From Nannocystis punicea (GTDB lineage: Bacteria; Myxococcota_A; Polyangia; Nannocystales; Nannocystaceae), in the NCBI RefSeq assembly GCF_026965555.1, contig NZ_CP114040.1, positions 3,472,001 through 3,536,000 on the forward strand: 64,000 bases of DNA, in the 5' to 3' direction. Every line of letters starts with the position of its first letter. The first letter of the stretch is position 1. This document shows positions 58,380 to 64,000 of the stretch, piece by piece. Both the position numbers and the translations under genes were made by a program. The notes under the pieces are model-generated. The model ran no database searches. It was not told the origin of the DNA and saw nothing but the letters and a program-made list of their open reading frames with translations.

Positions 58380-59575
58380 GGGGCGGAGGCTAGCACGTGC
58401 GCGACGCGCTCCGTGACGCGTTCGAGGCCGTCCGCGAACTCGGGCTCGGGGGTGATGAGGGACAGCGCGAGGTGGGCCGGGGGCAGCTCGTAGAGCTCGC
58501 CGGGCTGGGTCAGGACGCCGGCGTGCAGCAGCTCGCGCGCCCAGCCGCGGCCGCCGTCGTCGAACAGGTGCGGCAAGCGGACGAGCGCGGTCCAGCCGGC
58601 CTCGACGTCGAGGACGCTCAGCGAGGTGCCGGCGCAGGCGCGGCGCAGACGGCCGAGGTTGGCGCCCACGCGGGCGCGGATTTCCGCCTGCACGGCCGGG
58701 GCGGCGGCGAGGAGGTCGGCGGCGGCCCGCTGCACCGGGGTGGCGGCGCTGAGGTAGGTGTCGGCGACGAGCTCGAGCCTGCGCATGGCCTCGCGCACGA
58801 GCGGGCCCGGGCCGCGCGCGACGGCCCAGGCGAGCTTGAGCTGCGGCAGGGCGGCGACCTTCGACAGGCCGGACAGGACGAAGGTGAGGGCCTGGCAGGG
58901 GCCGGCGATCGGGCTGACCGCAGGGACATGGCCGATGGGATAGTCGAAGAAGACCTCGTCGACGAGCACCGCGAGGCCGCGCGCGGCGGCGAGGGCGTCG
59001 ACGCCGGCGAGCTCGCCGGCGGAGAGGTAATTGCCGGTGGGGTTGTTGGGGGCGACGAGGACGATCGCGCGGGTGCGCGGGCAGACCGCGGCGTCGAGGG
59101 CGACATGGTCGATCGACCATGTCCCGTCGTACAGGAGCGGGTAGGGCCGCAGCTCGACGTGGGCGAGGTCGGCGATCATCGGCAGCAACGGGTAGCCGGG
59201 CTGCGGGACGAGGACGACGTCGCCGGGGTCGCAGAGGATCGCCAGGAGGTGGGCGTAGGCCTCGCTGGTGCCGGCGAGCAGGCAGATGTCGGCGAGCGGG
59301 AGGCCGAGGCCGGGGACGCGGGCGCGGTAGTAGTCGGCGACGGCGGCGCGCGCCTGCGGGAGGCCGAGCGGGTCGGGGTCGTAGGCGGCGCTGCCGGGAT
59401 CGCCGAGGCTGGCCCAAAGGTCAGGTGGATGGCGGAGGCCGACGGCGGTCGGGTTGGAGATCGTGAGGTCGAGGACGCCGGCCGCGGCGACGAACGGGGG
59501 CTCGTCGGCCGGCGGCCAGGCGGTGCGGCGCGAGAACACGGGCGAAAGATGCCGCGAGCGCGGCGGCGAGGGCAA
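58376..59575 (-). CDS. PLP-dependent class I/II aminotransferase
   Basis: 399 aa. Fold type I aminotransferase: YDPDPLGLPQARAAVADYYRARV, GTSEAYAHLLAILCDPGDVVLVPQPGYPLLP, APNNPTGNYLSAGEL, VLVDEVFFDYPI, and the PLP Lys (about residue 239) in LSGLSKVAALPQLKLAW. The sequence suits an aspartate/alanine/aromatic aminotransferase-like family; substrate undetermined. A 22-bp perfect palindrome (59102-59123) lies in the coding region. Coupled to the O-methyltransferase gene by a 4-bp overlap, they may act together in a small pathway. Confidence 0.9.
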   Translation of the reverse strand: MPSPPRSRHLSPVFSRRTAWPPADEPPFVAAAGVLDLTISNPTAVGLRHPPDLWASLGDPGSAAYDPDPLGLPQARAAVADYYRARVPGLGLPLADICLLAGTSEAYAHLLAILCDPGDVVLVPQPGYPLLPMIADLAHVELRPYPLLYDGTWSIDHVALDAAVCPRTRAIVLVAPNNPTGNYLSAGELAGVDALAAARGLAVLVDEVFFDYPIGHVPAVSPIAGPCQALTFVLSGLSKVAALPQLKLAWAVARGPGPLVREAMRRLELVADTYLSAATPVQRAAADLLAAAPAVQAEIRARVGANLGRLRRACAGTSLSVLDVEAGWTALVRLPHLFDDGGRGWARELLHAGVLTQPGELYELPPAHLALSLITPEPEFADGLERVTERVAHVLASAP

Positions 59576-59627
59576 GCGGAGGCCGCCGAGCGAGGCGGCC
59601 GCGCGTGGGCGAGGGAGACGCTCGGGG

Positions 59628-60686
59628 TCACTGGCAGGCGAGGTAGACGTCGACGACTTCGCCGCTGCGGACCTCGCCGGCGAGATTTTTGAAGTCGAAG
59701 CGGGCGCGCTCGCGGCCGCAGTTGCCGCGGTCGTCGCACTCGGCGCGGACGGCGACGTCGAGGTGGATGGCGACGAGGTCGACGTGGGCGACGGGGACCA
59801 GCTCGGACAGCTCGCCGCGGCGATCGCCGTCGCCGTCGGACCAGAGCACGAGCTCGGCGAACACGGGGTCGGCGGCGTCGATCTTGCCGTCGCGGTTGAG
59901 GTCGTGCTCGGCCAGGGCCTCGAAGCCGTGGCTGGCCCGCCGGCCGCCGTGCAGGACGGTGCCGCTGCCGAACAGCTCGCGGCCGCTGTCGATCGCGCCG
60001 TCGCGGTCGCGGTCGAGGGCGAGCCACGGGAGGGTCGGCCAGTCGGTGCTCAGGCACTGGCCGACGCCGGAGATGTCGAACGAGGCGGCGGTGGCAGCGT
60101 CGAAGCGCAGCGGGGCGCCGTCGAAGTTGAGGACGAGCGGGGTGTCGCACTCGTCCTCGGCCCACGAGTACAGGTAGAGATCGGTGCCGTCGAAGGCGCA
60201 GATCTCGCCGACGCAGCCCATGTCCCAGTTGTAGTTGGGGTCGCACGGGGGCTCCTCGACGCTGCACTCGGTCCAGTGCTCCTCGCCCTCGTACACGAAG
60301 CACATGCTGGTGCCGGCCTCGCCGCCCTCGGTCGTACACTCCTTGGTGCCCGGCCACTCGAGGTCGGGGCAGGACTGGACGGCCTCGGGCTTGGGCTCCA
60401 CCGGCGGGGGCGGCGGCTCGGGCTCGTCGTCGCCCTCGCTGTCGGTCTCGGGGACGGGGATGTCGCAGGTGGTCCCGCCGTCGTCGGGCTCGCAGGGGGG
60501 CTCGCCCTCCGTGGTATCAGGCTCGGGCGGACCGTCGGGGCCGTCGGTGGTGTCGGGACCATCCGTGGTGGTGTCGTCGACGACGTCGCCGGTGTTCGGT
60601 CCGGGGCCCTGCTTTTCGTCACAGGCGGGCGCGAGGACGAGGGCGGGCAGCAGGGCGAGGCTGAGGACGATCCGCGGGCTGGGCAT
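59628..60686 (-). CDS. Acidic lipoprotein with EF-hand-like calcium repeats
   Basis: 352 aa. Signal MPSPRIVLSLALLPALVLAPACDE gives a lipidated Cys, followed by a strongly acidic Pro-rich linker (TTTDGPDTTDGPDGPPEPDTTEGE). The body has Cys pairs and two calcium-binding-type loops, DRDRDGAIDSGRELFG and HDLNRDGKIDAADPVF, as in dockerin/EF-hand-like modules. An upstream in-frame start at 60701 would lengthen the n-region. Expected to be an anchored surface protein, function unknown. Confidence 0.8.
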   Translation of the reverse strand: MPSPRIVLSLALLPALVLAPACDEKQGPGPNTGDVVDDTTTDGPDTTDGPDGPPEPDTTEGEPPCEPDDGGTTCDIPVPETDSEGDDEPEPPPPPVEPKPEAVQSCPDLEWPGTKECTTEGGEAGTSMCFVYEGEEHWTECSVEEPPCDPNYNWDMGCVGEICAFDGTDLYLYSWAEDECDTPLVLNFDGAPLRFDAATAASFDISGVGQCLSTDWPTLPWLALDRDRDGAIDSGRELFGSGTVLHGGRRASHGFEALAEHDLNRDGKIDAADPVFAELVLWSDGDGDRRGELSELVPVAHVDLVAIHLDVAVRAECDDRGNCGRERARFDFKNLAGEVRSGEVVDVYLACQ

Positions 60687-60874
60687 GATGCGGAGTGGCA
60701 AAGCAGGAGGCGTGCCAAGCGGGTTTTGCGGCCCCGGGCGGGCTCTCGCGCGGCAAGGCGCAAGAATGGCCCGGGGGCCGCGACATCGTTGTCAGTGACG
60801 GGGCATCGCTGTCCGGGCGCGGGGCGAGGCGACCGGCCGGCGCGACGGCGGCACGCAGTTGATGATTTTCGGGA

Positions 60875-60975
60875 CATGTCGCATCGCGCATGGCAATTCG
60901 GACATGTCCGAAGAGGCAGGTTCTGCGGACGTGGCGCTCGCGGGTCGTGGGACCTGTCCTCGCGGACAGGCGACG
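60875..60975. repeat. 14-bp-family arrays 3' of the SprT gene
   Basis: Units at 60875, 60889, 60903 and 60917, a 13-bp step to 60930, and a separate pair CCTGTCCTCGCGGACAGG at 60953/60967. The SprT gene stop at 60977 follows. Confidence 0.85.
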
Positions 60976-60976
60976 C

Positions 60977-62038
60977 TCAGTCGTCGCGGCCGCGCGGGAG
61001 CGACAGGCCGCGGCTCTGGTGCTCGCGGACGGGCTTGTGCAGGGTGAGGCCCTCGCCGGCGGCGCGGCCGGCCGCGTGGGCGCGGCCGCGCTGGACGGCG
61101 GAGGAGCCCATGCTGCGGATGTAGGGGTGGCGGCCGCGGAGGAAGCGGTCGAGGTCGGCGTCGCCGAGCCACACGAGGCCCTGCTCCTCGTTGCGCTGGC
61201 GTTCGCCGCGGAGCTTGTCGCGGAAGCCGGTGAGGAGGCCGGCGCTGAACTCACGGCGGCGGTTGGCGGGCAGGCCCATGTCCTTCCTGGCCTGCTCCCA
61301 CAGGCGCTTGGTGGACGCGTGCAGGAAGTCGTGGACGTAGGCGGCCATCTCGAGGTTCTCGGCGGTGCCGAGGACCTCGAGCACGCGCTCGTGGCGGAGC
61401 CGGCGGGCGTTGTAGGTGGTGACCCAGATGCACTCGACGAAGAAGAACTCGCTGAGGATCGAGCTGATCAGCTTGGCCTCGAGGGCGATCGCGGCGGCGC
61501 TGTCGCCGAGGCGGCGGGCCTCGTAGTCGCGCGGCGGGCCGTCCTGCGGCAGGTCGAGGTTGTAGCGCAGGAGCAGGGTGTTGGCGGCGGCCATGGCCGC
61601 CTCGGCCTCGTGGCGGTTGGCGCTCGTGGCCAGAGCGAGCAGCTTCTGCACGCGCTTGAGCACGCGCGCGGCCGGGTCGTCGCTGGCCCGCGGGCTGCCG
61701 GTGGCGTCGGGGCGGATCTCGAGCAGCGCGCAGGCGCGGGCGAACTGCGGGCCGTGCGGCCGCACGTCGCCGCCGAGGACCTCGTCGACGTACTGGTGCG
61801 CCATCTCGTGCTTGAGGGTGTCGAGCACGTCGTCCCACCGGTGCGACAGCAGGTGATCGTGGGCCAGGCCGAGCGTCCGGGTGTCGCGCTGCCAGTGGCC
61901 GAGGCGCGCGGTCGACAGATCGATCTGCAGCACCGGCGGGCGCAGGGCGCCGCCGAGGTGGCGCTTGTTGAACTCGTGCCAGCTGCGCAAGAGCTCGGTC
62001 AGCCAGGGCCGGTGGAGTGTCTCGTGCAAGGAGACCAT
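60977..62038 (-). CDS. SprT-like zinc metalloprotease with DUF2786 region
   Basis: 353 aa. The N-terminal SprT-like domain has the zinc site HEMAHQYVD (His about 76, Glu, His about 80) in KHEMAHQYVDEVLGGDVRPHGPQF, with LHETLHRPWLTELLRSWHEFNKRHLGG before it. A DUF2786-type segment RVLKRVQKLLALATSANRHEAEAAMAAANTLLLRYNL follows, then a helical C-terminus. SprT/DUF2786 proteins are often near DNA-repair or mobile regions; here the next genes are envelope lipoproteins. Start ATG 62038 avoids an unsupported extension that would overlap the divergent gene. Confidence 0.88.
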   Translation of the reverse strand: MVSLHETLHRPWLTELLRSWHEFNKRHLGGALRPPVLQIDLSTARLGHWQRDTRTLGLAHDHLLSHRWDDVLDTLKHEMAHQYVDEVLGGDVRPHGPQFARACALLEIRPDATGSPRASDDPAARVLKRVQKLLALATSANRHEAEAAMAAANTLLLRYNLDLPQDGPPRDYEARRLGDSAAAIALEAKLISSILSEFFFVECIWVTTYNARRLRHERVLEVLGTAENLEMAAYVHDFLHASTKRLWEQARKDMGLPANRRREFSAGLLTGFRDKLRGERQRNEEQGLVWLGDADLDRFLRGRHPYIRSMGSSAVQRGRAHAAGRAAGEGLTLHKPVREHQSRGLSLPRGRDD

Positions 62039-62103
62039 GCGGCCGGAGGATCGCGGACGCCGACGCGGTCGACAACGAGAATCTGAGCGGTTAGGCTCGT
62101 CCG

Positions 62104-63225
62104 GTGCCGCTCCGCGCACCGCTGCGCTCTCGGGCCCGCGGGGGCGCGGCGACGGCGATCCGCGTGGGCCCGAGGGTGCGGACGCTGGCCGCCGCGGCGG
62201 CGCTGGCGGGCGCGAGCTGTTTGCCCGAGGAGCGCCCCTACTGGGTGATCGATCACACCGACGCGCTGGCGATGCGCTTCGAGGTGATCGAGCGCGGGCC
62301 GTGGGGCGCGGACCCGCCGCCCGGCGGAGGCCCCGTGGTCGAGGCGATGCCCGGCGATCGCGTGCGGGCGACCCCGTTCGTGGCCGGGCCCGACGGGCCG
62401 GTCGACGTGGCGGCGCTGCAGCCGCGATGGTTCGTGTGCGGCGGCTCCGGCTGTACGGGCCCGCAGCTGGTCGACCTCGCCGAGGCGCCGCCGTGCGGGG
62501 CGGTCGAGCTGCCGCAGGCCGACACCTGCGCGCTCGGGTCGGGGCCGGCGCCGACGTTCGAGCTCGGGCCGCTGCGCGACGTGGTCGGCGCGGCCAGCCT
62601 CGGCGTGATCGTGATGATGGTCGCGGGCACGCCCGAGGGGCCGAGCACGCGCGAGTGCCTGCGCCGCGCCGACGCGCTGGCGGACGTGACGTCGTCGCTG
62701 CGCGACTGCCTGTTCTTCGTCCGCACGCTGCGGATCGGGCCGACCTGGCGCACCGTGGTGGCCGGGGCGGCGATGGGCGCGACGTCGCCGGTGGTCCCCG
62801 AGGCCCTGCCGTGGCAGATCAGCCAGATCGAGCCGGACGTGGCGCCGGCGATCGCCCACTTCGCGGCGTGGGTGCCGGCGCCCGGGGGCGGCGAGTACTT
62901 CCTCGAGGCCAAGTCGGGGGCGACCCTGTCCGTTCGGACAGGCGACCAGATCGCCCTGTCGCTGATCGAGGCGGCGCCGCCGCAGACCTACTACGCGGTG
63001 TCGGTCGACCAGTCGACGCTGGCGGTCTCGGTGTCGCAGATCGTCGAGGTCCGCGGGGCGGCGTGGTTCTCGACCACCCCGGCGCCGTTCGAGCTGACGG
63101 CCGGGCCCGGCTTCGAGGTCGACTGGCGCGCGCCCGAGGAGCCGGGCACGCACCACGTCTACGTGGTCCTCGCCGACGGCCGCAGCGCCACGACGGCCTG
63201 GCTGCGCGTCGAGGTCGCGCCCTGA
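62104..63225 (+). CDS. Putative lipoprotein, unknown function
   Basis: 373 aa. N-terminus with an Arg-rich n-region and VRTLAAAAALAGASCLPEER, a lipoprotein signal. The body (PYWVIDHTDALAMRFEVIERGPWGADPPPG..., VRATPFVAGPDGPVDVAALQPRWFVCGGSGC, TRECLRRADAL, TWRTVVAGAAMGATSPVVPEAL) and a C-terminal beta-sandwich (FELTAGPGFEVDWRAPEEPGTHHVYVVLADG) suggest Ig-like domains. A 14-bp pair (CCTGTCCGTTCGGACAGG at 62925-62942) encodes SVRTG. The stop codon overlaps the next start by one base, so it is probably made with the TonB-receptor gene downstream. Confidence 0.7.
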   Translation: MPLRAPLRSRARGGAATAIRVGPRVRTLAAAAALAGASCLPEERPYWVIDHTDALAMRFEVIERGPWGADPPPGGGPVVEAMPGDRVRATPFVAGPDGPVDVAALQPRWFVCGGSGCTGPQLVDLAEAPPCGAVELPQADTCALGSGPAPTFELGPLRDVVGAASLGVIVMMVAGTPEGPSTRECLRRADALADVTSSLRDCLFFVRTLRIGPTWRTVVAGAAMGATSPVVPEALPWQISQIEPDVAPAIAHFAAWVPAPGGGEYFLEAKSGATLSVRTGDQIALSLIEAAPPQTYYAVSVDQSTLAVSVSQIVEVRGAAWFSTTPAPFELTAGPGFEVDWRAPEEPGTHHVYVVLADGRSATTAWLRVEVAP

Positions 63226-64000
63226 TGCGAGGGTGGCTCTTCGGACATGTCGCCGCGGCCATGGTCTTTGGAGCATGTCTGAAGGCGCATGCAGCTGCGC
63301 CGTCGCGGCCGCCGCCGAAGATCAGCGAGCCGTGCGCCGGGCGCGACGACTGCGGGACGCTGCGCGCGCGGGTGCGGGCGGCCGGGCTGCGCACCGCGCT
63401 GGCCGAGGTGCGGGTGGTGCTGGTCGGCGCCGGCGGCTGGACGACGGTGGTCGAGACCGACGCTGCGGGGCGCCTGGCGGTCGACCTGCCGCCGGGGAAG
63501 GTGGAGGTAGTGATCGCGGCGCCGGGCTTCGAGCGGCTGGCGGAGACGCTCGAGATCCGCAGGCGGGCGACGACGGAGCGGCAGCTGTTCCCGCGGCCGA
63601 CCGAGTGGAACCCGTACCGCACCGTGGTCCGCAACACCACGGAGAAGCGGCCCGAGGCGGGGGCCCGGTCGCTGTCGCGCGAGGAGATCGCGACCATGCC
63701 CGGCAGCCAGGGCGATCCGCTGCGGGCGCTGCAGAACATGCCCGGGGTGGCGCGCACGCCGGGCGGGCTGGGGCTCCTGGTGCTGCGCGGGGCGAGCCCG
63801 CTGCAGTCGGGGGTGTTCATCGGCGAGCACCCGGTGCCGCGGGCCTTCCACGCGCTGGCGCTGGCGAGCGTGGTGCCGGCCGACGTCATCGAGCGCCTCG
63901 ACTTCGTGCCCGGCAACTTCGACAGCCGCTACGGCAACGCGTCCGGCGGGATGGTGGTGATCGAGCCGCGCCGCGGGCGACGCGACGGGGTCCACGGGCA
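63225..64000 (+). CDS. TonB-dependent outer-membrane receptor, 3'-truncated by window edge
   Basis: The first 258 codons are present. The signal peptide region MRGWLFGHVAAAMVFGACLKAHAAA is followed by a carboxypeptidase-regulatory/PEGA-like domain (LRTALAEVRVVLVGAGGWTTVVETDAAGRLAVDLPPGKVEVVIAAPGFERLAETLEI) and a plug domain (MPGSQGDPLRALQNMPGVARTPGGLGLLVLRGASPLQSGVFIGEHPVPRAFHALALASVVPADVIERLDFVPGNFDSRYGNASGGMVVIEPRR). The plug fits TonB-dependent receptors such as those downstream of PglI/TonB systems. The signal peptide is encoded by four phased 14-bp repeat units. Overlaps the upstream lipoprotein by 1 bp (TGATG). Confidence 0.88.
   Translation, partial: MRGWLFGHVAAAMVFGACLKAHAAAPSRPPPKISEPCAGRDDCGTLRARVRAAGLRTALAEVRVVLVGAGGWTTVVETDAAGRLAVDLPPGKVEVVIAAPGFERLAETLEIRRRATTERQLFPRPTEWNPYRTVVRNTTEKRPEAGARSLSREEIATMPGSQGDPLRALQNMPGVARTPGGLGLLVLRGASPLQSGVFIGEHPVPRAFHALALASVVPADVIERLDFVPGNFDSRYGNASGGMVVIEPRRGRRDGVHG
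63246..63301. repeat. 14-bp-period repeat array (4 units) encoding a signal peptide
   Basis: Units at 63246, 63260, 63274 and 63288, exactly phased, translated as GHVAAAMVFGACLKAHA of the TonB-receptor signal region. Confidence 0.88.

Overview
The window is one continuous piece of very GC-rich bacterial chromosome. It most resembles a myxobacterium of the Nannocystis/Plesiocystis/Enhygromyxa type. That is inferred from gene content: many Ser/Thr-rich lipoproteins, Cys-rich CGDG...ECDDGN repeat (DUF4215-type) proteins, MYXO-CTERM-like tails (GC, hydrophobic stretch, Arg cluster), several eukaryote-like Ser/Thr kinases, a kinase/ECF-sigma divergent pair, and a sterol-pathway enzyme homologue. 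I saw no tRNA, rRNA, insertion sequence, phage cluster or CRISPR array.

Layout. 0-10 kb: the 3' part of murE, an NlpC/P60 hydrolase with decaying tail duplications behind it, a receptor-like kinase fused to a beta-helix ectodomain, an M28 peptidase lipoprotein and a LytS/LytTR-type two-component pair. 10-16 kb: LolA-like, STIG1-like and RCC1-like secreted proteins, then about 1.3 kb of decayed DNA. 16-28 kb: a PknK-like kinase-ATPase, a thiolase, a homocysteine S-methyltransferase, a PAS-STAS protein, and a TPR kinase divergent from an ECF sigma factor. 28-36 kb: small lipoproteins, a frameshifted Cys-rich repeat protein, a TauE/SafE permease and a polytopic membrane protein. 36-50 kb: an M36/fungalysin protease, a Tat-exported epimerase-like protein, an NTT/MFS-like transporter, a CheY-like regulator, rubredoxin, a second Cys-rich repeat protein with a barrel-like partner, and a MarR regulator. 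50-64 kb: an XPB-like helicase/Bax1 nuclease operon, a TonB-like protein and its partner, an acetyltransferase, a cycloeucalenol cycloisomerase homologue, an O-methyltransferase/aminotransferase pair, a SprT-DUF2786 protein, and the start of a TonB-dependent receptor.

The most striking signal is a dispersed repeat that I cannot assign to a named family. Its unit is close to CATGTCCGAAGGGA (T or G at position 3), and units repeat with an exact 14-bp phase, so CATGTCC-nnnn-GGACATG is both an inverted repeat and a tandem unit. Arrays of 2-6 units lie in many intergenic gaps, mostly at gene 3' ends. They also lie in frame inside genes: murE, NlpC/P60, the receptor kinase at its TM/ectodomain junction, the transporter loop and tail, the helicase tail, the whole TM helix of the TonB-like protein, and the signal peptide of the last gene. 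Since 14 x 3 = 42, an array encodes the same 14-residue period in every frame on a strand, and the consensus has no stop codon in any of the six frames. It therefore looks like a repeat that can spread through coding DNA and become protein sequence.

A second theme is tandem duplication of gene tails or spacers: four decaying copies of the NlpC/P60 3' end, a 90-bp tail duplication behind the LolA-like gene, a 121-bp tandem repeat at 24.6 kb and a 36-bp coding repeat at 53 kb.
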